A stretch of DNA of 64,000 bases from Peribacillus kribbensis DSM 17871 (GTDB lineage: Bacteria > Bacillota > Bacilli > Bacillales > DSM-1321): positions 186,001 through 250,000 of the forward strand of contig NZ_KE387242.1 of the NCBI RefSeq assembly GCF_000430765.1, given 5' to 3'. Below are positions 43,768 through 52,034 of the stretch, piece after piece (within the stretch, counting starts at the first letter, position 1; every line of letters starts with the position of its first letter). The notes beneath the pieces are model-generated. The model was not told the origin of the DNA and searched no databases. It saw only the letters and a program-made list of their open reading frames with translations. Both the position numbers and the translations under genes were made by a program.

Positions 43768-43875
43768 GTGGGGAGAAAAAAAGGTTTAAGCAGTTTTGAA
43801 ATGTACCATTTCCTATCGATATCAGAGAAGTTTGTTAAGCTGCATAAGATTGTGGATGAGAAGAAATCTGTTTAA
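43768..43875 (+). CDS. Possible 35-residue protein after hepT
   Basis: A GTG frame with AGGGGGAAAATT upstream encodes a basic amphipathic peptide (GRKKGLSSFEMYHFLSISEK...HKIVDEKKSV). It starts 13 bases after hepT and ends 10 bases before the next lipoprotein gene, so the spacing suits a real operon member. Family not recognised. Confidence 0.4.
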   Translation: MGRKKGLSSFEMYHFLSISEKFVKLHKIVDEKKSV

Positions 43876-43885
43876 AGGGAGATCT

Positions 43886-44368
43886 ATGATTAAAAAGCTC
43901 GGATTAGTGCTAATATGTGTTCTGATGTTATTCCTATTAGCAGCCTGTTCTTCTGAGGAAAGAGCTGCTTGGACCAAGAAAGACTCTGGATATCAAGATT
44001 TACCGAGCAGTATTGGAATGTTGCCAGCAGAGCAGCATTCACCCGTAAAGGCAAAAATTTATACAGATAAAGCATCCTACGATCCAAAAGGAAAGGTAAT
44101 AGTAAATCTTAAGAACATAGGATCAGCTCCGTTATTTTTTGGAGCTGACTATCCCATTGAAAAATACGAAAATGGAAGTTGGGAAACTTTAGTTTTTGAA
44201 GATATTCAGCCCGTTTCAATAGGCAGGGTACTTCCCCCGGAAGATACACATCAAACAGAAATCTCCCTTCCTTCCTTGCCAAAAGGAACCTATCGGATTG
44301 TTAAGACTATGAATGCAGGAGGCGCTAGTTATTCAATTACGCTTGGGGCCGAATTTAAAGTGACTTAA
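43886..44368 (+). CDS. Ig-like domain lipoprotein, hypothetical
   Basis: A 160-residue lipoprotein. The signal (MIKKLGLVLICVLMLFLLAAC) has the lipobox LAAC with Cys21. The mature part carries a beta-sandwich reminiscent of BsuPI/immunoglobulin-like domains (AKIYTDKASYDPKGKVIVNL, GSAPLFFGADYPIEKYENGSW, LPKGTYRIVKTM). AAAGGGAGATCT precedes the ATG. It is closely linked to the preceding genes but unlikely to be part of the toxin system. Confidence 0.72.
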   Translation: MIKKLGLVLICVLMLFLLAACSSEERAAWTKKDSGYQDLPSSIGMLPAEQHSPVKAKIYTDKASYDPKGKVIVNLKNIGSAPLFFGADYPIEKYENGSWETLVFEDIQPVSIGRVLPPEDTHQTEISLPSLPKGTYRIVKTMNAGGASYSITLGAEFKVT

Positions 44369-44370
44369 AA

Positions 44371-44591
44371 TTATTTAGTCTTTTTAACATAAACCCATCC
44401 ACTCAAGCATCCTAAAAAGGACCCAGCAGCTCCGCATCTTAGTAGTTTGATGATATATTCTCCTGCAGACATATATTCGGTTGTATATCAGGAAGAATCA
44501 ATGGTAACAATCTTATATTTTATGAAAAGGATCCCTAAGCCAAGGCCGAATACAGGCCATAGACAGCCCCTTCAATCATGTTTTTTTTCAT
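44371..44591 (-). pseudogene. Broken small membrane protein gene
   Basis: AAAGGAGATCCAC precedes ATG 44591, and the frame starts MKKNMIEGAVYGLYSALA then stops. After a one-base shift it continues LGLGILFIKYKIVTIDSS, meets a TGA, then goes on YTTEYMSAGEYIIKLLRC and GCLSGWVYVKKTK to 44371. A good binding site and conserved-looking membrane segments show a recently broken gene. Confidence 0.5.
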
Positions 44592-44766
44592 GTGGATCTC
44601 CTTTGAATGAACTTGATTTGGAATATATTACCTAAATAATTCCAAAATCCTTCTTTTATTAGCAGCCAGGCAAAATGTTTTTATAGGCCAAGCAATTATG
44701 CAGAGAATCTTCAGGAAGGAAAACCCTTCTATCTTGCCGAATTACATGGGCAAAGGGGAGATGATC

Positions 44767-44973
44767 ATGGCAAAACAAATCATGAGGAAATTCACTGTGA
44801 ACTTTCATTTCGATCAAGATCAGGTAAAGACTTTTGAAATGGAGGGGAGGTCACCTGAATTGCTGCTGAACTCCATTATTACCCAAAGACCTTGGTTTTT
44901 CTTTTCCAATGCGGAAGTGGAGGAGGCCATAAATATGACCAGGGTTACCCGGATCTCAATCAACCGGGAGTGA
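44767..44973 (+). CDS. Small hypothetical protein
   Basis: A 68-residue protein with beta-like start MAKQIMRKFTVNFHFDQDQV and helix-rich end (EVEEAINMTRVTRISINRE). GGGGAGATGATC precedes the ATG. No membrane segment. Family not recognised. Confidence 0.55.
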   Translation: MAKQIMRKFTVNFHFDQDQVKTFEMEGRSPELLLNSIITQRPWFFFSNAEVEEAINMTRVTRISINRE

Positions 44974-45032
44974 ACCATTCATCACTTCAAAATGATATAA
45001 TGAATCATCATAAGAAATCGGCAGGTTATACA

Positions 45033-45233
45033 ATGAAGTTATATACATTAAGAAGAACATTCCAAGGATATAAAAAAGGAACACAGTTCTACTTGGTTGC
45101 GGAATCGGAATTTATAGGTGTAAAAGAATTTGTTTTACGGACAAAAGATTTGACGAGCAGTCTGACACTGAATGAAAAGGAACTGCTTAAGAATTTTATT
45201 TTTATAAATAACTCTTTTAATGAAAATATGTAA
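45033..45233 (+). CDS. Small hypothetical protein
   Basis: A 66-residue protein, basic in its first half (MKLYTLRRTFQGYKKGTQFY, VAESEFIGVKEFVLRTKDL). GGCAGGTTATACA precedes the ATG. It lies 59 bases after the previous small gene, probably on the same transcript. Family not recognised. Confidence 0.5.
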   Translation: MKLYTLRRTFQGYKKGTQFYLVAESEFIGVKEFVLRTKDLTSSLTLNEKELLKNFIFINNSFNENM

Positions 45234-45253
45234 ACTCATTAGTATAGATTAAG

Positions 45254-45322
45254 GCGTTTGATTTCCTCTCCAGGATGTTCGCTTTACGCGCTGTGGGGTC
45301 TCACCTGTTCCGCCTATCCTGC
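45254..45322 (-). repeat. GC-rich Bacillaceae repeat, second internally deleted copy
   Basis: Reading GTTTGATTTCCTCTCCAGGATG, then TTCGCTTT joined to ACGCGCTGTGGGGTCTCACC, this matches the inverse of the same repeat family as 19521-19616 (cores CCAGGATGCTCGCTTT and GCGGGGTCTCACCTGT). The middle segment is missing, a different deletion from the first copy. Confidence 0.55.
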
Positions 45323-45367
45323 TAAATAGATCATCCTATTAATAAGTCCTCTTGTGCTTCCCCAAGG

Positions 45368-45982
45368 TTATTCGTTTCCTCCGTTAATCAATTGTCCCTT
45401 TGCGTTATACACCGATATCTTCAGCGGCAGTTTAATTTTCTCTTTTGGAAGAGCGGCATACCAAACCGACAGGGGAGCTGTGCCGGTTCCGCTGCCCTTG
45501 CCGGCCAGATCATCGCGTACATAAAATCTATTGGGCTGTATATTGCCTTCGCTATTGATGATGATGGTTTTGGCCTCGTCTCTGGAGAATCCGTAAAGAA
45601 GTGAATAGCCCTTTTGGATCGTATTTTCCACGCGCCATGTTATCGGTCCCGTTCCACTTTTTTCCTCTCTAAATTCCTGGAAGTTCAATGCTGGAAGGAT
45701 CTTTTTTACCTTTGTAAATTGGTTGTTGGTAAGCATCGGAACAATTCCCGAACTATTCTCGGCAAAGGCCAGGCGTGAGTCCGCATCATATACAAAAACT
45801 CTTTTACAGTGACCATTACTGGCAGCTAGTTTACGGCAGATTCCTTCTTCCAAGGATGTTTGCGGCAAAGCGGCCGTTGATGGACTGCCGGCAAGATTTG
45901 GATGGTCAGGACTAATGACCAGGAAATAAATGGCCGCAATGATCACCAGACAGAGAGAGCCAATCCACACTTTTTTAATCAT
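45368..45982 (-). CDS. Membrane-anchored extracytoplasmic protein, hypothetical
   Basis: A 204-residue protein with an uncleaved-type N-terminal anchor (MIKKVWIGSLCLVIIAAIYFLVI) and an outside domain with two cysteines close together (ICRKLAASNGHCKRVFVYD), possibly a disulfide. Later text includes LLYGFSRDEAKTIIINSEG. Family not recognised. GGGAGGCAGAAG precedes the ATG; a 19-codon extension is less likely. Confidence 0.65.
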   Translation of the reverse strand: MIKKVWIGSLCLVIIAAIYFLVISPDHPNLAGSPSTAALPQTSLEEGICRKLAASNGHCKRVFVYDADSRLAFAENSSGIVPMLTNNQFTKVKKILPALNFQEFREEKSGTGPITWRVENTIQKGYSLLYGFSRDEAKTIIINSEGNIQPNRFYVRDDLAGKGSGTGTAPLSVWYAALPKEKIKLPLKISVYNAKGQLINGGNE

Positions 45983-46227
45983 CTTCTGCCTCCCACTTGT
46001 AAGGGTTTTGATATCCCTATTATAAAGTACCTGCAGCATGATTACAGAAGGAAATAAAAAATCGGTAAGGAATTCACAGGTGACTTCATTCCCTTAACAG
46101 AATATATTCAAAACCTGAAAAAGCAGGATGCAACAACTTTCCCGGGGAAGGTTTTTCACCGTAATTAACAGGAAAACAATGGGGAATAGGGATTTAATTA
46201 TGAAGCATGAAATGAAGGAGGATGAAT

Positions 46228-46362
46228 ATGCTTCAAACATTAGATGGTTCCTTATTTTTATTTGAAAAAGTATGTATGGGTTTATATATCAGACTAGTAA
46301 CTTGTCTAAAACATCCTCCAGGGGACATGAAAAATGGGGGTATATTGAGACAGATATTATGA
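46228..46362 (+). CDS. Small 44-residue protein, hypothetical
   Basis: AAGGAGG lies 7 bases before the ATG, an ideal spacing. The peptide (MLQTLDGSLFLFEKVCMGLY...LKHPPGDMKNGG...) is semi-hydrophobic with two cysteines. A terminator follows 24 bases after the stop. It could be a genuine small protein or the 5' end of a lost gene. Confidence 0.45.
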   Translation: MLQTLDGSLFLFEKVCMGLYIRLVTCLKHPPGDMKNGGILRQIL

Positions 46363-46385
46363 TGGAAAAGAAGTTATAAATAATT

Positions 46386-46414
46386 GAAAAAAAGCACCAA
46401 ATGGGTGCTTTTTC
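46386..46414 (+). terminator. Bidirectional terminator
   Basis: AAAAAAAGCACC / GGGTGCTTTTT arms with a short loop sit between convergent genes, A-rich and T-rich on either side. Confidence 0.85.
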
Positions 46415-46437
46415 AACCCTATAATTATATCGCTGAA

Positions 46438-46755
46438 TTAAAAACTTGATGATATGCCCTTACCGCCCCTTGTTGTAAGTGTGGTGATTCTTTCTATACC
46501 GGTTATCATAGGCTTTGCATGACGAATCAGGGTCTGTGCCGATTCATGTGACAGAGAGGCGCGATGGGCAGCTTCATTTCTCCATACCTCATAGACATAA
46601 ACAGAATCGGGTTCTCCATCAGCAGTATTTACAAGATACAATTCACACTCATCCATATTCTTCATGCCTTCTGCGGCACTTAGAAGAATTTCTACTAAAG
46701 AATCCTGCTTGCCTTCCTGTACCGTAAACTTGTTAAACAAACTAAATGAATTCAT
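46438..46755 (-). CDS. Antibiotic biosynthesis monooxygenase (ABM) domain protein
   Basis: A 105-residue ferredoxin-like dimeric fold. Motifs KFTVQEGKQDSLVEILLSAAEGM, ECELYLVN and VYVYEVWRNEAAHRASLSHE are typical of YgiN/ABM quinol monooxygenase-like proteins. The ATG at 46755 has TTGGAGGGAAAA upstream; the 24-codon extension does not. Monocistronic. Substrate unknown. Confidence 0.82.
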   Translation of the reverse strand: MNSFSLFNKFTVQEGKQDSLVEILLSAAEGMKNMDECELYLVNTADGEPDSVYVYEVWRNEAAHRASLSHESAQTLIRHAKPMITGIERITTLTTRGGKGISSSF

Positions 46756-47144
46756 TTTTCCCTCCAATTTTTTGTCATTCATAACTGGTTCTGCATAAAG
46801 GCTATTTTTTCCTATCATTCCTGGCATAAACCTTTATGAATATAATAGGTTTTTTATAATAATGTTATGTAAACACTTAGGGGTGGATCGAAATGATCAC
46901 TTCCTTAGAATCTTTAGCGAAAAACTGGGGATGAAATAAGTATTAGAAGAAGAAATTTGGCTCCAGCCCTAATGATAAGAAATACGATTCTTTACTAAAT
47001 ATGATAGAGACAATCGAAACACGTAAACGAAGAAAAAGGGTTTTTGAATTCTTATGTCGAATGAACTAGATGGAATAACAGAAAACATGATGACTTCTAT
47101 GACTTATGCAAGATCTAAACCATGATAAATAGGAGGAATGGAAA
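46756..47144. other. Intergenic region upstream of dhaK with coding scraps
   Basis: AGGGGTGGATCGAA precedes a 13-codon frame (MITSLESLAKNWG) that stops. Protein-like text in another frame (NDKKYDSLLNMIETIETRKR) follows to about 47070, suggesting a decayed small gene. The dhaK promoter should lie here, but I could not identify it. Confidence 0.35.
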
Positions 47145-48140
47145 ATGAAAAAAATCGTGAATGATCCAAATGAAGTGGTCCAGGAGATGATCCTGGGGAT
47201 GGTTGCGGCGCATGGTGACCGTCTTAAGCAGGTTCCCGATTCTACAGTTTTGGCAAGGGTCCAGTCCCCAGTCAAAGGGAAGGTGGGTTTAGTCAGCGGC
47301 GGTGGCAGCGGGCATGAGCCTTCTCATGCAGGGTATGTGGGCAAGGGAATGCTGGATGCGGCGGTCTGCGGATCGGTCTTCACGTCACCGACACCCGATC
47401 AGGTTTTAGAGGGAATCAAGGCCGCCGATAGCGGCTCTGGTGTTCTTTTAATTATCAAAAATTATACTGGGGATGTCATGAACTTCGAAATGGCTGCTGA
47501 ATTGGCCGAGATAGAAGGGGTGACAGTCGATAAAGTAGTAGTGAATGATGATGTCGCTGTGGAGGACAGCACCTTTACCACAGGACGACGCGGCATTGCA
47601 GGAACCGTTTTTGTACATAAGATTGCTGGGGCAAAAGCCGAGTCGGGAGCTTCCCTGTCAGAAGTTAAAGCAGCGGCGGAAAAGGCGATTTCTAATGTCC
47701 GTTCCATGGGCATGGCCTTGACTTCCTGCACGATCCCGGCTGCAGGGAAGCCTGGATTTGAAATCGGCGAAAATGAGATGGAAGTCGGAATGGGAATCCA
47801 TGGGGAGCCCGGGATTGCCCGTACGGAAATCCAGTCCGCGGATGAAATTGCTTCAGTGCTTGTAGAAAAAATCCTTGATGATGGCGTCCATACTTCTGGA
47901 GATGAAGTGGCCGTCATGATTAACGGATTGGGCTCAACGCCTTTAATGGAACTTTATATCCTAAATTTGAAGGTAAACGGGCTTTTGAAAGAAAAGGGTC
48001 TTAGCATCTATAAAACGTTCGTAGGAGAATATATGACCGCGATTGATATGGCAGGCTGTTCAGTCTCGGTTTTGAAGCTTGATGAAGAGCTCAAAGAATT
48101 GCTGGATTCCCCTTCTGACACTTTAGGTTTCCGTATTTAA
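47145..48140 (+). CDS. dhaK: Dihydroxyacetone kinase subunit DhaK
   Basis: A 331-residue PTS-dependent kinase subunit. The glycine-rich GLVSGGGSGHEPSHAGYVGKG loop and His219 (GMGIHGEPG), which binds dihydroxyacetone as a hemiaminal, are present; E. coli uses His218. It phosphorylates dihydroxyacetone with DhaL-bound ADP/ATP as cofactor. It is the first gene of dhaKLM. AGGAGGAATGGAAA precedes the ATG. Confidence 0.95.
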   Translation: MKKIVNDPNEVVQEMILGMVAAHGDRLKQVPDSTVLARVQSPVKGKVGLVSGGGSGHEPSHAGYVGKGMLDAAVCGSVFTSPTPDQVLEGIKAADSGSGVLLIIKNYTGDVMNFEMAAELAEIEGVTVDKVVVNDDVAVEDSTFTTGRRGIAGTVFVHKIAGAKAESGASLSEVKAAAEKAISNVRSMGMALTSCTIPAAGKPGFEIGENEMEVGMGIHGEPGIARTEIQSADEIASVLVEKILDDGVHTSGDEVAVMINGLGSTPLMELYILNLKVNGLLKEKGLSIYKTFVGEYMTAIDMAGCSVSVLKLDEELKELLDSPSDTLGFRI

Positions 48141-48168
48141 GACAGCTTCTAACAGGGAAAGGATGAGA

Positions 48169-48801
48169 ATGATGGGATTAACAAACGAGCACTTGGCTAA
48201 ATGGCTGGAGAAAACAAATGCCAAGATCCAGGAAAATAAAACCTTCCTGACCAATTTGGACCAGGCAATCGGGGATGGGGACCATGGAATTAACATGTCC
48301 CGGGGCTTTGATGAGGCCGTGAAAAAGATCTCATCCACTGAATATAAAACTTCCTCCGACTTATTGAAGGACTGGGCCATGACACTCTTGTCGAAGGTGG
48401 GAGGTGCCTCTGGGCCGCTATATGGAACGGCACTGCTGAAATTTTCCATGTCTATGAAGGATAAAGAGGAAGTGGACTATTCTTCACTTACTGCCGGTAT
48501 AGAGGAAGGATTAAATGGGCTTATTCAGAGAGGCCAGGCACAGGAAGGCCATAAAACCATGGTTGATGTGTGGTCCCCTGTTGTGACATTCCTTAAGGAA
48601 CAGCCTGCCTTCAATCCTGAAGGATTCAAAGAAATAGCCAAAGAGGCTATGGAAAAAACAAAGGATATGAAAGCCATCAAGGGGCGGGCTGCTTATCTGA
48701 AGGAACGCTCCATCGGCCACCTGGATCCTGGCTCAGTTTCAAGCTATTATCTCTTCAGCTCCCTGGCCGAAGTGATCGAGGAAGAAGGCGTTGGTTTATG
48801 A
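48169..48801 (+). CDS. dhaL: Dihydroxyacetone kinase subunit DhaL
   Basis: A 210-residue helical barrel. The motif LDQAIGDGDHGINMSRGF supplies the Asp residues that hold two magnesium ions and the nucleotide, and GGASGPLYGTAL forms the phosphate-binding loop. DhaL carries the nucleotide, is rephosphorylated by DhaM and passes phosphate to DhaK. AAAGGATGA is 6-9 bases from two adjacent ATGs (48169, 48172). It overlaps dhaM by 4 bases. Confidence 0.95.
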   Translation: MMGLTNEHLAKWLEKTNAKIQENKTFLTNLDQAIGDGDHGINMSRGFDEAVKKISSTEYKTSSDLLKDWAMTLLSKVGGASGPLYGTALLKFSMSMKDKEEVDYSSLTAGIEEGLNGLIQRGQAQEGHKTMVDVWSPVVTFLKEQPAFNPEGFKEIAKEAMEKTKDMKAIKGRAAYLKERSIGHLDPGSVSSYYLFSSLAEVIEEEGVGL

Positions 48802-49190
48802 GCCGGGTGGGGATTGTCTTCATTTCTCATAGTGAGAAAATAGCCATGGGATTAAAGGAGCTAGTGACACAGGTTATCAAGGATGTCCCGATCGAAGCTG
48901 CAGGCGGGACTGAGGATGGCGGAATTGGGACAAGCCTGGAGAAAATTCAGCAGGCAATCGAGAAGGTGTACTCCGACAAAGGTGTCATAGTTTTATATGA
49001 TTTAGGAAGTTCGGTCATGAACGCTGAACTAGCTATAGAAGTAACTGGCCTGGAGCATGTGAAAATAGCGGATGCCCCTTTAGTCGAAGGCGGTTATGTG
49101 GCGGCTGTGGAATCGGGCATGGGCAAGCCGCTTGACGAAGTGCTGCTGGCGGTTGAGGAAGTAAGGATGAAGCTGAAGCGGAATGAATAA
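48798..49190 (+). CDS. dhaM: PTS-dependent DhaM phosphotransfer subunit
   Basis: A 130-residue EIIA-mannose-like domain. The active-site His lies in GIVFISHSEKIAMG (His11), and the conserved GGTEDGGIGTS and YDLGSSVMNAE motifs follow. It accepts phosphate from HPr and passes it to DhaL. It lacks the extra HPr and EI domains of E. coli DhaM, as usual for Firmicutes. The ATGA overlap with dhaL shows translational coupling. Confidence 0.93.
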   Translation: MSRVGIVFISHSEKIAMGLKELVTQVIKDVPIEAAGGTEDGGIGTSLEKIQQAIEKVYSDKGVIVLYDLGSSVMNAELAIEVTGLEHVKIADAPLVEGGYVAAVESGMGKPLDEVLLAVEEVRMKLKRNE

Positions 49191-49297
49191 ATAAAGGAAA
49201 ATGGCCGGCTTAGCCGGCTATTATCCGTTTTGGGGGAAAGAATTTTCTTTGCAGTAAATAGAAAAATAAAGTCTTCTAGCATGAAAGGTGATTGGGT

Positions 49298-49750
49298 ATG
49301 AGGGTGAACATGGAATGTATTGGATGCGGTTTGGCAAACCATACCCTTCCTGTAGATATGGTATATGAAAATGATTTAATTTGTGTTGTTTTAGATCATC
49401 ATCCCTACAATGAAGGGCATGTGATGATTCTGCCTAAGGTTCATGTGGAAGAGGTGGATGAGCTAGATGAAGAAACCGCAAACGCGGTTATCAAAGCAGC
49501 CGGATTAATGGCAAAAGCGATAAAAGCCCTTTATAAACCCGATGGAATAACCATTTGTCAAAATGGGGGGATCTTCAGCGATCTATCTCACTTCCATATG
49601 CATGTGGTCCCGAGATATAAACATCAATCGTTTGCGGATTTTTATAGTGATGCTCCGATCGATAACGAGAACGCCAGGAATGCTTTAGCAGAAACAAAAA
49701 TGAAGTTCCTCGCTGCGATAAAAGAAATAGTTAGTTCTTCCGGATTATGA
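49298..49750 (+). CDS. HIT family protein
   Basis: About 150 residues with the histidine triad motif HFHMHVVPR and the earlier HPYNEGHVMILPKVH segment. An N-terminal MECIGCGLAN offers a CxxC-type start. HIT proteins hydrolyse nucleotide phosphoramidates or dinucleotides. AAAGGTGATTGGGT places the start at 49298; ATG 49310 after GAGGGTGAAC is a fair alternative. About 105 bases separate it from dhaM. Confidence 0.88.
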   Translation: MRVNMECIGCGLANHTLPVDMVYENDLICVVLDHHPYNEGHVMILPKVHVEEVDELDEETANAVIKAAGLMAKAIKALYKPDGITICQNGGIFSDLSHFHMHVVPRYKHQSFADFYSDAPIDNENARNALAETKMKFLAAIKEIVSSSGL

Positions 49751-49857
49751 ATTGCCTTCTATCTTTATTCTGCTTCTGTTATCTGTATATGGCTGTATGG
49801 CTCTGTACATAAAAATGAGAGGGAGGAAGAAATAAAAACAAAGATTGCACCATAAAG

Positions 49858-49892
49858 AAATCCCCTGCTCGCATAAAGCAGGGGATTTCGTT
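49858..49892 (+). terminator. Bidirectional terminator
   Basis: A perfect stem AAATCCCCTGCT / AGCAGGGGATTT with a 7-base loop lies between convergent genes and is followed by CGTTTT. Confidence 0.8.
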
Positions 49893-49905
49893 TTAAATAG
49901 TAAAT

Positions 49906-51267
49906 CTATTTACTCTCCTGAAGTTTCTTCCTGAATCGAGCCCCGGGCATACGGACTGTCAGCAGCAGAACCAGGACTCCAATCACGACACTGACCAGCG
50001 CCATTGTATGAAGGTGGGCAGTTGTGACATGCTTGCCGAACAGGATGCCAAGCAGGCTGGAAGACAAGATGGTCCCGATATATCTTGATGTCATGAACAG
50101 TCCCGATGCTGCCCCTGTTTCAGCCGGCGGTACAAATGCATAAAGGGCGGTCTGCAGGCCCAGATTGTTAAAGCCATTGCTGAGTCCGAGGACGGATAAG
50201 GCAAAGACGAGCCATAAAATAGGGGAATTCCCCTGTACCGTTGTCAATAATAAGGAGCCTGCGATGATGGAGAAAGCTCCCGCAAGCAGGGGAGGCTTTG
50301 ACCCGCTTCGGTCAATCCATCGGCCGGTGAGCGGTGACACAATCATTCCGAAGCCTGCGACAGAAAGCATGACGAGTCCTGTGGTTTTGGAATCATAATG
50401 CCTGAAATCCTGCAGATAAAGCGGAATCCCGAAGAAGATCGAGTAAAAGACAATATTCACCAGGATGAACTGGACATACACCAGACTCATATTCACATTC
50501 TTCTTTAAAGCAATGACATTCACAAATGGCTCGCTTCTTCTTTTTTCCGCCATATAAAAAATGATGGTCAGAATGACACTCAGAATCAGCTTCCAAATGC
50601 TGAAGCTGTTTTCAAGGCCTAACAGGAACAGAAGCCAGGAGATGATCATGAATGAAAACAGAATGATCCCCGCATAATCAATGCTCGCTTTTTTGCCTGA
50701 AGGCTTGGATTTTGGCAGTATTTTTATGGCCAGGATTAAGCCTGCAATGATGATTGGAAAGTTGATTACAAAAATCGCCGGCCAATCTCCGAAATGCACA
50801 AGAAATCCTCCTATGGACGGTCCGAAAGCCGCCGAGACGGAGGAGAAGATCGATAAGACTCCAAGTGCCTGTGCCTGGTTCTCGGTTATGGAGGAGCGGA
50901 TCATGCCCATTCCTGATGGAAATAGGGCAGAGCTTCCGACTGCCTGGATGATCCTGATGCCGACCAGCCAGCCAAAGGAAGGAGAAAAAGGGGCAGCAAC
51001 AGCGGAAACCGCGATCATAAGCAGGCCGATGATGTACATCCGCTTCGCCCCGAACGCATCCGCAAGCTTGCCCATCACAGGCTGCCCAATGCCGCTGGCT
51101 AAATAATAAGTAGAAATCAGCCATGAAGCGTCTGTAAAAGAAAGTGAAAAGTCCTCCTGGATCCTCGATAACGCAACCGCGATCATGGATGAGTTCAAGG
51201 GGTTCAATAAAACCCCCAATGCAACCGTCAAAATAAGTAAGAAATTCTTTTTATGTAGAGCAGCCAA
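49906..51267 (-). CDS. MFS drug-efflux transporter (EmrB/QacA-type)
   Basis: A 453-residue multi-helix transporter: LNPLNSSMIAVALSRIQEDF (motif D1), YLASGIGQPVMGKLADAFGAKRMY (motif A) and SSVSAAFGPSIGGFL (motif C of antiporters) identify the drug/H+ antiporter group. I placed the start at TTG 51267, where GAGGTGAATGGG stands; the 62-codon upstream extension has no site. Substrate unknown. Confidence 0.85.
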   Translation of the reverse strand: MAALHKKNFLLILTVALGVLLNPLNSSMIAVALSRIQEDFSLSFTDASWLISTYYLASGIGQPVMGKLADAFGAKRMYIIGLLMIAVSAVAAPFSPSFGWLVGIRIIQAVGSSALFPSGMGMIRSSITENQAQALGVLSIFSSVSAAFGPSIGGFLVHFGDWPAIFVINFPIIIAGLILAIKILPKSKPSGKKASIDYAGIILFSFMIISWLLFLLGLENSFSIWKLILSVILTIIFYMAEKRRSEPFVNVIALKKNVNMSLVYVQFILVNIVFYSIFFGIPLYLQDFRHYDSKTTGLVMLSVAGFGMIVSPLTGRWIDRSGSKPPLLAGAFSIIAGSLLLTTVQGNSPILWLVFALSVLGLSNGFNNLGLQTALYAFVPPAETGAASGLFMTSRYIGTILSSSLLGILFGKHVTTAHLHTMALVSVVIGVLVLLLTVRMPGARFRKKLQESK

Positions 51268-51509
51268 CCCATTCACCTCAATGAACACTATTTCGTAAAG
51301 CAAAATAATGTTAATTATATCGTAAAAAAGTTCATTGGAAAAATATAAGAATAAAAAGGTAAATAAAAATGATCTTAAAAGAATTTGCCTGGCAAGGATG
51401 AAAAATCCCTCTAGAATATGGAAGCGTTTTACAACAGCGCAAGCTGGATACATGAAAGATTTTAAAGGGGCAAATGTTCAGTGAAAGAAGTAAGTTGTTT
51501 TATTTAAAG

Positions 51510-51980
51510 AAGACAGGGTAAATCCTAATGAAAAGGAAGTTTTCACCTGGATGACAAGCGAGGTATCGGATGATATCTCTGCATATGTCGAAAACGGCGG
51601 AAGCTGGGCAGCCTGGCAATACCGGCCTTGCCTCCTTCCCGATCGACGGGAGCTATACCAAGATCCTTAGGGGCTATTTTCTCTCTCATCCTGAAAAACA
51701 TCAAAATGTTTGGTATAGAAGCTGTGGTGAAAATGGTATTCTCTCTGACGCTATCGATTTTGAGATTCTGGATGAACATTATTTTGTCAGTGTCGATGAA
51801 GCCGATACAAACGTATTTCTTCGTTCCGAGTCAGTAGATGGTGAATCTATCGCAGGCTCGCATCATCGTCAGGGAAAAGGCAAAGTCATCTGCGTGACAC
51901 CGGCACACAATCAGGAGGGCCTGCAGGATCCGCTCTTTCTAAAGCTGCTGGGATCTTGTGTAAACTGGGGAGTGGAATAA
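51510..51980 (+). pseudogene. ThuA-domain protein remnant
   Basis: The C-terminal two thirds of a ThuA (trehalose-utilisation) fold: VFTWMTSEVSDDISAYVENG, then after an extra A near 51616 the frame shifts to TGLASFPIDGSYTKILRGYF, and on through FEILDEHYFVSVDEADTNVF and GKGKVICVTPAHNQEGLQDP. The start of the domain is missing, so the gene is truncated and frameshifted. It precedes an intact Gfo/Idh/MocA gene, a usual partner. Confidence 0.75.
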
Positions 51981-52034
51981 GGATAAAAGGGGAGATATCT
52001 CTCCTTTTTTTGTAACATAGAGGGGGGGGGCAAG

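Noticed and set aside
49200-49230. GCCGGCTTAGCCGGC palindrome after dhaM as a terminator
   Set aside because: No T-run follows on the plus strand; it may only be a weak hairpin.
50678-51124. Long frames opposite or out of phase with the MFS gene at 49906-51267
   Set aside because: Shadow frames of a clear transporter gene, with unlikely composition and no binding site.
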